NCBI GenBank assembly: GCA_964550895.1
Contig: CAZKAP010000007.1
Coordinates: 1-64,000 of the forward strand
Length of the DNA stretch: 64,000 nt
Source: CAZKAP01 sp964550895
GTDB lineage: Bacteria > Bacteroidota > Bacteroidia > Flavobacteriales > Flavobacteriaceae
Direction: 5' to 3'
Shown here: positions 50,189 through 59,354 of the stretch, piece by piece
How positions within the stretch are numbered: the first letter of the stretch is position 1
Layout of the letters: each line of letters opens with the position of its first letter
Notes under the pieces: generated by a model
What the model was told of the DNA's origin: nothing
The model's input: only the letters and a program-made list of their open reading frames with translations
Databases searched by the model: none
Translations under genes and position numbers: made by a program

Positions 50189-51493
50189 TTAGTAGGTTAT
50201 AATACTTCCTAAGAACAGCAGCAGGGAAAACAGCAGGGCAAGAGTGCCGAAAACCGTATTGAGAAACGAATACTTCAGTAGGGTCTTAAAGCGGTTCTGG
50301 CCGTAGAACTTCCGCATTGCCTTGTACAGGTAAATTCCGAAGATCATCAGGGCCAGGCCCGTTGTCGACCAGCCCAAAACCTGGTCCACTGCTACGCTTA
50401 GGATGAGCAATATAAACAACAGGGACTGGTTGTGGAAGCTAAAGATCAGATGTTCGGTGTAGGTGTAATTTTTACGGATGTATACCGCATAAACGAATAC
50501 GGTAAAGAACGGAATGAATATAAAAATCACAAAAGGCAGCTTGGACAGCAATTCGGCGGCAAAAATGCTCGGTTGGGCGAAGGCCCTTTGCACACCCACG
50601 GCTGAGCGGAAAGTGAATTGATTTTCCTCCGAGTCTCGAATGTTGTATTTGGCCACCGCATCCGAATAGTCGTCGATATAGTCTTCGTCCAGGGTCTTCC
50701 AGAAGAAGTACGTCTTTCTGGCTACCCGGCTAGCACGGTCCGTGTCGGTTTCCGTATCCAGGATATACTTTCGGGGATTATTGAGTATAAGACTATCCCG
50801 TATTTGCGTTTCGCTCCTCCCGGTGTCCTCGCGCTCTCCATTGCCAAAATTCAATACTATGGGACCGGAGGATATCGAATTGTCAGCGGGGCCGATACGT
50901 TTGTCAATGCCCTTACTGATGGAGTCGTCATTTCCAGTGTTTTCCTCCGCGATTTGCTGTACTTCTCTCTCGAATTCGGGCTTGGCACCGAGGGGGGTAC
51001 TTCCGGTATTTGAGGACTCGCCAGCCACCGTTTCGGATTCAGCTCCGTTTCGGCGTATGCTATCCCTTACCCGGTCGAATTGACGCAGGTCGGTGGTAAA
51101 TGCGATCAGCAGGAAATATACGATCGCGGTGCTCAGCATGAATTTAAAGGGATTGGTGTAGCGTACGCGCCTACCGTCTATGTAATCCCTTGAAATCTTA
51201 CCCGGTTTTAACAACAGGGCCTGCAGGGTGCGGATCAGTCGGGAATCCCAATTAATCAGGCTGCTGAGCAGTTCGTCCAGGAAATCGCGCAGCGTGAGTT
51301 TTTTCGTGCTGTTAACCTGAGAACAGTTCGGGCAGTACCGATCGCTGTGATCCAGCATATGACCGCAATTCAGGCATTGTTCTCCCCGGTATTTGAGGGC
51401 AAAACGACCCTTGGGCAGATTCTCCCTGACGGTCGTCTTGCCGAAGGAAATCTTCGGTAGGTTCCGGAGATTAAACGGATTCCGTATAGCCAT
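50189..51493 (-). CDS. DUF3667 zinc-ribbon membrane protein
   Basis: 434 residues. It starts with a cytoplasmic zinc ribbon, CLNCGHMLDHSDRYCPNCSQ (about 40-59), followed by LTLRDFLDELLSSLINWDSR and LKPGKISRDYIDGRRVRYTNPFKFMLS (in parts), the DUF3667 signature. A long acidic, serine-rich periplasmic loop (about 145-290) lies between the first membrane helix (about 112-130) and four more in the C-terminal third (about 325-434). Family function is unknown; common in Bacteroidota. It may be co-transcribed with apaG and the DUF5103 gene, since gaps are 7 and 11 bp. Confidence 0.85.
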   Translation of the reverse strand: MAIRNPFNLRNLPKISFGKTTVRENLPKGRFALKYRGEQCLNCGHMLDHSDRYCPNCSQVNSTKKLTLRDFLDELLSSLINWDSRLIRTLQALLLKPGKISRDYIDGRRVRYTNPFKFMLSTAIVYFLLIAFTTDLRQFDRVRDSIRRNGAESETVAGESSNTGSTPLGAKPEFEREVQQIAEENTGNDDSISKGIDKRIGPADNSISSGPIVLNFGNGEREDTGRSETQIRDSLILNNPRKYILDTETDTDRASRVARKTYFFWKTLDEDYIDDYSDAVAKYNIRDSEENQFTFRSAVGVQRAFAQPSIFAAELLSKLPFVIFIFIPFFTVFVYAVYIRKNYTYTEHLIFSFHNQSLLFILLILSVAVDQVLGWSTTGLALMIFGIYLYKAMRKFYGQNRFKTLLKYSFLNTVFGTLALLFSLLLFLGSIITY

Positions 51494-51504
51494 CCTGAAG
51501 GATC

Positions 51505-52749
51505 TTAGTTCGTCACGACCCTCGAGCTGGTAGTGCCCAGGCCGACCAGGCGATCGTAGAAATCGCCGAATTCCCTATAATATACAAAGATATGGTATTG
51601 GTTTTCAGCTACGTAAAAATTCCCGCCTATGTAATTCGGGTCGATGCTTCCATCCGGATTTTTTACCGCGTACTTATAGTTGTAGAAGCCCTGCTTCAGG
51701 ACGAGGGTCTTCTCGAGTAATCCGGTGTCGGAATTCAGAATCAGTCGGTTGTCTTCCAGGAGCTGGTAGTTGTTGAACTTTCCATAAATGTATATGTCCT
51801 TGAGCTCCAGTTCCGGTTCGTATCGCAGTGCGAAGTGCACGCGGGTGTATTCCCCCTCCCGATCCGGGTCCCGGCCCTGTAGGGTTCGGATGACAAAGTC
51901 TCCGTTTACGTCCGGAAAATAGGTGTAACCCCTTTCCTTTCGGGGTTTATTGGGAAACAGGACGTGGTTGTACAGATCGTCCACGAAGATGTCTTCTATG
52001 GCTACCGTGGGCGCCCTAAGGTCCTTGGTGTCGAAATTGAGGAATTCGTTCCCACCGGGAAATCGGGTCTCCTCGTCGTAGCGGTAGACCAGTTCCCGGC
52101 CGATTGTGTACTGGGGAGGAACGCCGTAAATGGCAGAAGGCCAGTGATAATTCTGCACCAGGGCAATTTTGAACTGCTGGCGGGGGTTGACTACCCGAAT
52201 GGGGTCCGTACGGACGCTGATTTGCAGTGTCTGTGCCTCGTCCAGGAGTTTAAAATCCCGGGCCCTGCGGACCTGGGCACTTACGGGCACCAGATCTTCG
52301 TACACCAGGAAACGCCGGCTGAACAATTTCGTGCCCCCCCTGTTGTAGATCTCCAGGACGTAATTACCGCTTACCTTGAACTGAACCTGGTTATTGGGCA
52401 GCGTCAGCCGGTAGTGTGAGTAGGGCTGAAGCGTGTTGTAGCTGTTGCGGTAATCGATAATCCGCTGGTTATCCATTCCGGTCAGGTACTGACTCTTCAG
52501 CAGCTGAGACGGGGTCCAGTCGTAATCGCAGTGAACGATCTTGTAGTAGTAGTCCTGTTCCCTGGCGGTGAGATCATCAAATTTTAGGGTCACGGGTTCC
52601 CCCAGCTTGACGATGGGAAACTGTTCACCGCTGGGACCCCTAAAATCGATGGATCGAATATGAGAAGGGGCGGCCACCTCTTCCTGTACCTGGGCGATAA
52701 CAGGCAGGGCAAGGAGCAAGGGTAAGATTTGTCGAAGAAAAAACCTCAA
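51505..52749 (-). CDS. DUF5103 secreted protein
   Basis: 414 residues with a signal peptide (about 1-19, ending VIAQ). Beta-rich throughout: two or three immunoglobulin-like parts, with LGEPVTLKFDDLTAREQDYYYKI (in parts), FKVSGNYVLEIYNRGG, RRFLVYEDLVPVSAQV and a C-terminal module KDIYIYGKFNNYQLLEDN that resembles carbohydrate-binding E-set domains. It matches the DUF5103 family, nearly restricted to Bacteroidota; function unknown. The only possible start is TTG (52747-52749), since an in-frame stop lies four codons upstream. Divergent from nqrA. Confidence 0.8.
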   Translation of the reverse strand: MRFFLRQILPLLLALPVIAQVQEEVAAPSHIRSIDFRGPSGEQFPIVKLGEPVTLKFDDLTAREQDYYYKIVHCDYDWTPSQLLKSQYLTGMDNQRIIDYRNSYNTLQPYSHYRLTLPNNQVQFKVSGNYVLEIYNRGGTKLFSRRFLVYEDLVPVSAQVRRARDFKLLDEAQTLQISVRTDPIRVVNPRQQFKIALVQNYHWPSAIYGVPPQYTIGRELVYRYDEETRFPGGNEFLNFDTKDLRAPTVAIEDIFVDDLYNHVLFPNKPRKERGYTYFPDVNGDFVIRTLQGRDPDREGEYTRVHFALRYEPELELKDIYIYGKFNNYQLLEDNRLILNSDTGLLEKTLVLKQGFYNYKYAVKNPDGSIDPNYIGGNFYVAENQYHIFVYYREFGDFYDRLVGLGTTSSRVVTN

Positions 52750-52898
52750 AATACACGGTTATTTGAACTAAAAGTAAACAAAAATTATACCGCTGAAAGT
52801 AAGCTCGACAGACTACCAATTTTGTGGTTGTATTTCTATGATAAAAGTCCTTTTAGTACTATTTTTGGCACAATTTTCAACTAAATGGACGTGCTTTT

Positions 52899-54251
52899 AT
52901 GGCCCGAAACATCCGAATTTCCAAGGGGTTAAATATCAACCTCGTGGGAGAGGCTAAGAAGACCACCGCCAAGGCCGCACCCAGCAATACCTATGCCATT
53001 CAACTGGAGGATTTCCACGGCTTTACGCCCAAGATGCTCCACAAGGAAGGTGCGGAAATCCAGGCAGGTGAGCCCTTGTTTTATAACAAAGAATGGGATC
53101 AGATGATGGTGGTTTCACCCGTAAGCGGAGAGTTGGTGGACATCCAGCGGGGAGCCCGAAGGCGCATACTCCAGGTCAGGATTCTGGCCGATAAGGATCA
53201 AAAGCAGCTCAGGCATGAGACTCCTGACCTGTCCCAGGCTACGGCTGAAGAGCTCCGTGCCTTTTTTCTGAAAACAGGCGTCTGGCCTTTTATCAAGCAG
53301 AGGCCTTACGATGTGATTGCCCGGCCCGATCGGACACCCAAGGCCGTATTTATCTCGGGCTTTAATACCTCACCGCTGGGTGCCGACATGGATGTCGTCC
53401 TGGAAGGAAAGGAGAAGGAGCTGGCTGCAGCCGTACACGCCCTGTCGCTGCTCACTCCCGGAAAGGTACACATTGGACTACCCGGCAAAGATAAAGGGGT
53501 GTGGTCCGAAGTGGAACACGCCGTCTTTCATCGGGTAAAAGGGCCCCACCCTGCGGGCCTGGTGGGCACTCAGATCAATAAAATCGACCCCATCAATAAG
53601 GGTGAGGTGGTCTGGACGGTAAGTGCTCCGGATCTCGTGATCATGGGAAATCTGCTCCTGAAAGGAGTGTACGACCCCGTGCGCAGGATAGCCCTGGGCG
53701 GATCCATGATTAACGATCCCCAATATTTCGAGACGCGCATAGGCGCTGAGATTTCTACCGTGCTTTATGCGGGAGGGGTAAAGGACCCCAATTTCAGGCT
53801 GATCAATGGGAACGTTCTGACCGGAACGAAGACCCATCCCGAAGGACATATCGGCTTTTACAACCACGAAATCAATGCCATTCCGGAGGGTGACGATTAC
53901 ACCTTTTTCGGCTGGAACAAGCCCGTGTTCGACAAGATATCTTCCACCAGGGCCTTCACGTTTTCCTGGCTGAACCCGGGTAAGAAATACGATCTGGATA
54001 CCAATACCAACGGAGAGCACCGGGCCTTTGTGGTCACGGGCCTGTACGAACAGGTTTTCCCTCTGGATATCTATCCTCTCCAGCTCCTGAAAGCCTGTAT
54101 GGTACAGGATTTGGACGAAATGGAGAACCTGGGTATGTACGAGGTTGCGCCCGAGGACTTCGCCCTCACGGAATTTATCTGCATATCCAAGCAGCCGCAT
54201 CAGAAGATCATTCGGGACGGACTGGATTTATTGCAAAAAGAAATTGGTTAG
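52899..54251 (+). CDS. nqrA: Na+-translocating NADH:quinone reductase subunit A
   Basis: 450 residues. NqrA is the soluble subunit on the cytoplasmic side of the Na+-pumping NADH:quinone oxidoreductase. Typical parts: the biotinyl/lipoyl-like start RISKGLNINLVGEAK, AGEPLFYNKEWDQMMVVSPVSGEL (in parts), PFIKQRPYDVIARPDRTPKAVFISGFNTSPL in parts, and the C-terminal LDIYPLQLLKACMVQDLDEMENLGMYEV in parts. It is the first gene of nqrABCDEF. The 149-bp upstream region, shared with the divergent DUF5103 gene, must hold the promoter. Confidence 0.97.
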   Translation: MARNIRISKGLNINLVGEAKKTTAKAAPSNTYAIQLEDFHGFTPKMLHKEGAEIQAGEPLFYNKEWDQMMVVSPVSGELVDIQRGARRRILQVRILADKDQKQLRHETPDLSQATAEELRAFFLKTGVWPFIKQRPYDVIARPDRTPKAVFISGFNTSPLGADMDVVLEGKEKELAAAVHALSLLTPGKVHIGLPGKDKGVWSEVEHAVFHRVKGPHPAGLVGTQINKIDPINKGEVVWTVSAPDLVIMGNLLLKGVYDPVRRIALGGSMINDPQYFETRIGAEISTVLYAGGVKDPNFRLINGNVLTGTKTHPEGHIGFYNHEINAIPEGDDYTFFGWNKPVFDKISSTRAFTFSWLNPGKKYDLDTNTNGEHRAFVVTGLYEQVFPLDIYPLQLLKACMVQDLDEMENLGMYEVAPEDFALTEFICISKQPHQKIIRDGLDLLQKEIG

Positions 54252-54255
54252 TGCT

Positions 54256-55500
54256 ATGAAAGAGGCTTTACATAATTTAAGAGAAAAGTACAGGGGCAAG
54301 AAAATGGCTCCGGCGTTTAACGCTATACACACCTTCCTGTTCACCCCGGACTTCACCACGGAAAGCGGGGGTCATGTCCGGGCGGTAGACGACCTGAAAA
54401 GGACCATGAATACCGTGATCCTATCGCTGGTTCCCTGCCTGCTGTTCGGCATGTTCAATGCGGGCTATCAGCATTATTCGGCCATTAATGGGTTTCCGCA
54501 AGATTTCTCCCTGATGGAACACTTCATTACCTGGGAAAACTTCCTGCTGGGAGCGCAGACCATACTGCCCCTGGTGTTGGTTTCTTACGGCGTGGGTCTG
54601 CTGATCGAATTTATTTTCGCCGTGATCAAGGGACACGAGGTGGAAGAAGGCTACCTGGTTACCGGCATGCTTGTGCCCCTCATCATCCCGGTGGACACCC
54701 CGCTCTGGATGTTGGCTGTGGCTGTGGCATTCGGCGTAATTATTGGAAAAGAGGTGTTTGGGGGGACGGGAATGAACATACTCAACCCGGCTCTTACCAT
54801 ACGTGCTTTCCTGTTCTTCGCTTACCCCACCTGGATGAGCGGGAGTAAGGTTTGGGTGCACGATGCCGTGAATCGAACCGGCGCTGACGCCATCTCGGGG
54901 GAGACCATACTGGGTTATCTGGCGGCCAATCAGGAATCGGAATACGGGTACACGGTCTCGGACATGTTTTTCGGATTTATACCCGGATCGATAGGGGAGA
55001 CTTCGACTCTTTTAATTCTTCTTGGTGCAGCGGCACTTATTTTCAGTAAGATTGCCAGTTGGCGCATCATGCTCAGCGCGGTAGTCGGAGCGCTCTCCAT
55101 GGGGCTGATCTTTAACGGTGTGGTCGATGCCGGCCTGATCCCGGAATACAGTAAGTTTTACGGACTGATGAAGTTCGATTTCTGGAAGCACCTGATTGTA
55201 GGAGGCCTGGCTTTTGGCATCGTATTCATGGCGACCGATCCCGTTACGGGTTCGCAGACCAACCGGGGCAAGTGGATTTACGGGTTCCTGATCGGTTTTA
55301 TCTCCGTAATGATACGGGTGTTCAACCCGGCCTATCCCGAAGGGGTGTTCCTGGCTATACTGCTTATGAACGTCTTTGCCCCTACCATCGATCACTATGT
55401 CGTTCAGGGTAACGTCCGAAGGAGGCATAAGCGCATGAAGAAGGCCGTGGCCGCAGGGGAAGAAGCTCCACAATCCGAAATTCAACTGGAAACAGCATAA
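54256..55500 (+). CDS. nqrB: Na+-translocating NADH:quinone reductase subunit B
   Basis: 414 residues from the ATG at 54256; a longer frame overlapping nqrA has no NqrB character. A membrane subunit with about ten helices, carrying covalent FMN and riboflavin. The covalent FMN site reads DAISGET with T217, whereas the usual ApbE recognition is D-x-x-[ST]-G-A-T; the alanine is replaced by glutamate. Other marks: GHEVEEGYLVTGMLVPLIIP, GGTGMNILNPALTIRAFLFF and MATDPVTGSQTNRGKW. It starts 4 bp after nqrA. Confidence 0.96.
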   Translation: MKEALHNLREKYRGKKMAPAFNAIHTFLFTPDFTTESGGHVRAVDDLKRTMNTVILSLVPCLLFGMFNAGYQHYSAINGFPQDFSLMEHFITWENFLLGAQTILPLVLVSYGVGLLIEFIFAVIKGHEVEEGYLVTGMLVPLIIPVDTPLWMLAVAVAFGVIIGKEVFGGTGMNILNPALTIRAFLFFAYPTWMSGSKVWVHDAVNRTGADAISGETILGYLAANQESEYGYTVSDMFFGFIPGSIGETSTLLILLGAAALIFSKIASWRIMLSAVVGALSMGLIFNGVVDAGLIPEYSKFYGLMKFDFWKHLIVGGLAFGIVFMATDPVTGSQTNRGKWIYGFLIGFISVMIRVFNPAYPEGVFLAILLMNVFAPTIDHYVVQGNVRRRHKRMKKAVAAGEEAPQSEIQLETA

Positions 55501-55503
55501 AAC

Positions 55504-56250
55504 ATGGCAATTAACACGGAGAATAACTCGTACACCGTACTCTTCGCCGGCATCATGGTCCTGGTTGTCGGAGCACTCCTGGCCTCTGTCGCCATGGGAC
55601 TCAAGCCCGCGATCAAAGAAAACGAGCGTTTCGAAAAGCAGCAGAACATCCTTTACGCCATGGGAGTTCACCGGAATGACGGAGACGGTATAGCGTTTGT
55701 ACCCACTACCGAAGTAGAAGAGGAGTTCCGCAAGTACATCACCAGGCAATATGTCATTACGGGTTCCGAGGCCCGGCCTGAAGAAGAGGCCTACCTGATT
55801 GATCTGAAGAAGCAAATGGATGCCCTGAAGTCGGATCAGCCTGCCCGGCTCCCTATTTTTGTAGGGGAAAAGGAAGGCAAGACTTACTATGTCATTCCCA
55901 TGTACGGCAAGGGCCTCTGGGATGCCATTTGGGGATATATGTCCCTGGACGAAGACCTGGTCGTGCAGGGGGTTTTCTTCGACCACAAGGCGGAGACTCC
56001 CGGTTTAGGAGCCAACATCAAGGCGCGGTATTTCATGGACGACTTTGTGGGTGAATCCGTACTCGACGGCAATCAGTATGCCGGTATCGGCGTCGTAAAA
56101 GGCAACAACGACCCCAACAACAACGATAAACAGGACAACGAGGTGGATGCGCTGGCCGGTGCTACCATTACCGGCAATGGGGTTACCGCGATGATCAAGG
56201 AGAGCCTGAATCTGTACCGTCCTTTTTTAGAAACCGTAAGAGAGAATTAA
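55504..56250 (+). CDS. nqrC: Na+-translocating NADH:quinone reductase subunit C
   Basis: 248 residues. One N-terminal membrane helix (about 11-32) anchors a periplasmic domain that holds covalent FMN on T221 in DALAGATITGNGV, a clear ApbE target. The segment GLWDAIWGYMSLDEDLVVQGVFFDHKAETPGLG (in parts) is the family core, with ETPGLG. Starts 3 bp after nqrB. Confidence 0.96.
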   Translation: MAINTENNSYTVLFAGIMVLVVGALLASVAMGLKPAIKENERFEKQQNILYAMGVHRNDGDGIAFVPTTEVEEEFRKYITRQYVITGSEARPEEEAYLIDLKKQMDALKSDQPARLPIFVGEKEGKTYYVIPMYGKGLWDAIWGYMSLDEDLVVQGVFFDHKAETPGLGANIKARYFMDDFVGESVLDGNQYAGIGVVKGNNDPNNNDKQDNEVDALAGATITGNGVTAMIKESLNLYRPFLETVREN

Positions 56251-56251
56251 T

Positions 56252-56899
56252 ATGGCATTATTATCCAAAAAAGACGCCAACCTTATACTGGATCCCTTGG
56301 CGGACAACAACCCGATTACCATACAGGTACTCGGCATCTGTTCCGCCTTGGCCATTACGGCCGAACTGCAGGCCAGTATAGTGATGTCCCTGTCCGTAAT
56401 TTTTGTTATGGGTGTCGGAAATGTGGTGATTTCCCTGCTGAGGAATGTTATTCCGTCCAAGATTCGAATCATCGTGCAGCTTGTGGTTATCGCCGCCCTG
56501 GTCATTGTTGTGGATCAGGTGCTTAAGGCCTTTGCCTATCAACTGAGTAAGACCCTTTCGGTCTTCGTGGGTCTGATTATAACGAATTGCATCATTATGG
56601 GGCGATTCGAAGCATTCGCCCTGGGTAACAATGTCTGGAGGTCCTTCCTGGACGGTATAGGTAATGCGCTGGGTTACGGTGTCATACTGATCATAGTCGG
56701 CGTCTTCCGGGAGCTGCTGGGATCGGGTACCCTGCTGGGTATACCCGTACTGGGTGATCCTGTGAACAAGACCGGACTGTATGCCATAGGGTATGAGAAC
56801 AACGGCTTTATGCTGCTATCGCCCATGGCCCTGATTGTAGTGGGGATTATCATTTGGGTGCAGCGCTACAAGAACCGCGCACTGATAGAAGAGAATTAA
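56252..56899 (+). CDS. nqrD: Na+-translocating NADH:quinone reductase subunit D
   Basis: 215 residues, six membrane helices; with NqrE it forms the membrane unit holding an intramembrane iron-sulfur cluster. The cluster cysteines are present, one in LGICSALAIT (about 29) and one in GLIITNCIIMGRFEAFAL (about 112). Other marks are GNNVWRSFLDGIGNALGYG and LLGSGTLLG. Starts 1 bp after nqrC. Confidence 0.96.
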   Translation: MALLSKKDANLILDPLADNNPITIQVLGICSALAITAELQASIVMSLSVIFVMGVGNVVISLLRNVIPSKIRIIVQLVVIAALVIVVDQVLKAFAYQLSKTLSVFVGLIITNCIIMGRFEAFALGNNVWRSFLDGIGNALGYGVILIIVGVFRELLGSGTLLGIPVLGDPVNKTGLYAIGYENNGFMLLSPMALIVVGIIIWVQRYKNRALIEEN

Positions 56900-56917
56900 C
56901 AATTAACTGCCGAGAAG

Positions 56918-57670
56918 ATGTTAGAGCATACCGAGCTTTTTTTCAAATCGATCTTTATAGACAACATGGTATTCGCCACATTCCTCGGGATGTGCTCCTA
57001 TCTGGCCGTGTCCAAAAAGGTATCGACCGCGGTGGGACTGGGTGCGGCCGTAATATTCGTGCTGGGCGTTACCGTCCCCCTGAACTGGCTGCTCGACCAA
57101 TACCTGCTTCAGGAAGGGGCTCTTTCCTGGTTGGGCGCGGAATACGCGGATTACGACCTGAGTTTCCTCTCATTCATACTGTTTATCGCCACCATCGCCA
57201 CCATGGTTCAGCTGGTTGAGATCGTAGTGGAACGCTTTTCCCCGGCCCTGTACAATTCCCTGGGAATATTCCTTCCCCTGATCGCCGTAAACTGCGCCAT
57301 ACTCGGAGGCTCGCTTTTCATGCAATCCCGTGAAATCGCATCGTTGGGGCTGGCCTTCAACTATGGGATCAGTTCCGGTATAGGTTGGTTTCTGGCCATC
57401 CTGGCCATAGCGGCCATACGGGAGAAGATTCGCTATTCGGCTGTACCTGCACCGCTCAGGGGACTGGGGATCACCTTCATCATCACCGGGCTCATGGGGA
57501 TCGGATTCCAGAGTTTTGGTGGCATGCTGACCGGTGACAACGAAGCGCCGCAGCAGGAGACCGAGCTCAGTGATTTCCGCATCATAGAGGATGAGGAGAC
57601 CATCGTCACCGACAAAGAAACTGAAGAAGAAAAAGAAGACGACGACAAGGATGTCGTCACCATCAATTAA
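56918..57670 (+). CDS. nqrE: Na+-translocating NADH:quinone reductase subunit E, with acidic tail
   Basis: 250 residues. Six membrane helices in the first 205 residues, with the cluster cysteines in FLGMCSYLAVS (about 26) and LIAVNCAILGGSLF (about 120), matching NqrE. The usual length is about 200; here a C-terminal extension of about 45 residues, rich in E and D (TEEEKEDDDKDVV), follows the last helix. The tail would lie at the membrane surface and could attract cations or a partner subunit. It is likely a Bacteroidota trait rather than a fusion. Confidence 0.95.
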   Translation: MLEHTELFFKSIFIDNMVFATFLGMCSYLAVSKKVSTAVGLGAAVIFVLGVTVPLNWLLDQYLLQEGALSWLGAEYADYDLSFLSFILFIATIATMVQLVEIVVERFSPALYNSLGIFLPLIAVNCAILGGSLFMQSREIASLGLAFNYGISSGIGWFLAILAIAAIREKIRYSAVPAPLRGLGITFIITGLMGIGFQSFGGMLTGDNEAPQQETELSDFRIIEDEETIVTDKETEEEKEDDDKDVVTIN

Positions 57671-57682
57671 GAAACGATCGCA

Positions 57683-58993
57683 ATGTTTGTAATGGCAAGT
57701 CTGGGTGGTACCGTTATTATCACCGTTATATCCTTCCTGATCCTGATCCTGCTTCTGGTAGCCCTGCTGCTCTTTACCAAGGAGAAGCTGGCACCTTCCG
57801 GCCCCGTCACGATCACGATCAATGGGGAGCGAACCATAGAAGTCCCATCGGGAAATACCCTGCTGACGACCCTGGGGAACCAGAAAATATTCCTGCCTTC
57901 GGCCTGCGGTGGCGGGGGTACCTGCATACAGTGCGAGTGCCACATCAACTCTGGTGGAGGAGAGGCACTCCCAACAGAGACCCCTCACTTTTCCAAAAAG
58001 GAGTTGCAGGAGGGTGCGCGTCTGGCCTGCCAGGTTAAGGTGAAGCAGGATATGGATATCAGCATACCCGAGGAGGTATTTGGTATCAAGAAGTGGACGG
58101 CCAGGGTGGTTCGGAATTACAACGTGGCCTCATTCATCAAGGAGTTTGTGGTTGAGATACCCGAAGACATGAACTACAAGGCCGGGGGATACATACAGAT
58201 CGAGATTCCTCCCTGCGAGGTTCGTTATGAAGACATGGATATCACGGCACATCCGGAAGAACATCCCGGCGACCCGATGAAGTTCAAGACCGAGTGGGAC
58301 AAGTTTGGTTTATGGCCCCTGGTTATGAAGAACCCAGAGACCGTGGAGAGGGCCTACTCTATGGCTTCCTTCCCGGCAGAAGGTCGGGAGATTATGCTCA
58401 ATGTTCGTATAGCTACCCCACCCTGGGATCGTTCCAGGAATAAGTGGATGGATGTTAATCCCGGAATCGCTTCCTCCTATATCTTCTCCCTGAAGGAAGG
58501 CGACGAGGTTACCATATCTGGGCCCTTCGGAGAATTCTTTATCAATGAGTCGGAGTCCGAAATGCTCTATGTCGGTGGGGGAGCCGGAATGGCCCCGATG
58601 CGATCACACCTCTATCACCTCTTCAAAACCATGAAGACCAATCGCAAGGTGACTTTCTGGTACGGAGGGCGCTCCAAGCGGGAGTTGTTCTACATCGAAC
58701 ACTTCAAGGAATTGGAACGGGAGTTCCCCAACTTCAAATTCTACATGGCCCTGTCCGAACCCCTGGAAGAGGACAACTGGAAGGTGAAGGAGAACATAGA
58801 CGCTGAAGGAGACGGCTTTGTAGGCTTTATCCACAACAGCGTCATTGAACATTATCTTAATCAGCACGATGCTCCGGAGGATATCGAACTGTATTTTTGC
58901 GGTCCGCCACTTATGAATCAGGCCGTTCAGAAAATGGGTGAGGACTTCGGTATACCCGACGAGCATATCCGCTTCGACGACTTTGGAGGATAA
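57683..58993 (+). CDS. nqrF: Na+-translocating NADH:quinone reductase subunit F
   Basis: 436 residues, the NADH-oxidising subunit. One N-terminal membrane helix (about 5-33) is followed by a 2Fe-2S ferredoxin domain with CGGGGTCIQCEC and a fourth ligand in ARLACQV (about 74-116), the FAD domain with RAYSMASFPAE (about 226-236), and the NADH domain with YVGGGAGMAPMRSH (about 298-311) and the C-terminal YFCGPPLMNQAV. All cofactor motifs are intact. Its end overlaps the small accessory gene by 11 bases. Confidence 0.97.
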   Translation: MFVMASLGGTVIITVISFLILILLLVALLLFTKEKLAPSGPVTITINGERTIEVPSGNTLLTTLGNQKIFLPSACGGGGTCIQCECHINSGGGEALPTETPHFSKKELQEGARLACQVKVKQDMDISIPEEVFGIKKWTARVVRNYNVASFIKEFVVEIPEDMNYKAGGYIQIEIPPCEVRYEDMDITAHPEEHPGDPMKFKTEWDKFGLWPLVMKNPETVERAYSMASFPAEGREIMLNVRIATPPWDRSRNKWMDVNPGIASSYIFSLKEGDEVTISGPFGEFFINESESEMLYVGGGAGMAPMRSHLYHLFKTMKTNRKVTFWYGGRSKRELFYIEHFKELEREFPNFKFYMALSEPLEEDNWKVKENIDAEGDGFVGFIHNSVIEHYLNQHDAPEDIELYFCGPPLMNQAVQKMGEDFGIPDEHIRFDDFGG

Positions 58994-59354
58994 ACAGGAA
59001 TTAACGACTCAGGAGATGCATCGCCTGGCGATGAATATCGTGGGGAAGCACTTGGAGGGGGAAGGTTTTGAATTTCTGGCGGTAAACAGCGAGCTGGAGA
59101 AGAATCCCCAGTTTGTTTGCCTTAAGGATAAGGAGATGCACTTTGTCGTCGTACGACCCATGGCGTTGGGGTCCGATCCCGCTGATTACGACCGGGTGTT
59201 GATGAAAAAGGTGAAGGATCACGCGGACACATTCGAGGCGCGAACGCACATCGCCGGAGTCGGGTTGGAGAACCGCAACAATCCCAATCGCCCCCTACGA
59301 AAGGATGAACCGTATCTGATGCACTTTACAGGACTGATAGAATGGAAACCCTGA
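58983..59354 (+). CDS. small Nqr-operon accessory protein of unknown function
   Basis: 123 residues if translation begins at TTG 58983, which overlaps the end of nqrF by 11 bases; an ATG at 59016 would give 112 residues. The TTG start is preferred because the polar EDKQELTTQEMHRLAMNIVG start matches the way such proteins open in other flavobacteria. Small soluble alpha/beta protein with LAVNSELEKNPQFVCLKDKEMHFVVV (in parts) and a final YLMHFTGLIEW. Its neighbours are nqrF and apbE (13-base overlap), so an assembly or flavin-insertion role is possible but not shown. Confidence 0.75.
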   Translation: MEDKQELTTQEMHRLAMNIVGKHLEGEGFEFLAVNSELEKNPQFVCLKDKEMHFVVVRPMALGSDPADYDRVLMKKVKDHADTFEARTHIAGVGLENRNNPNRPLRKDEPYLMHFTGLIEWKP

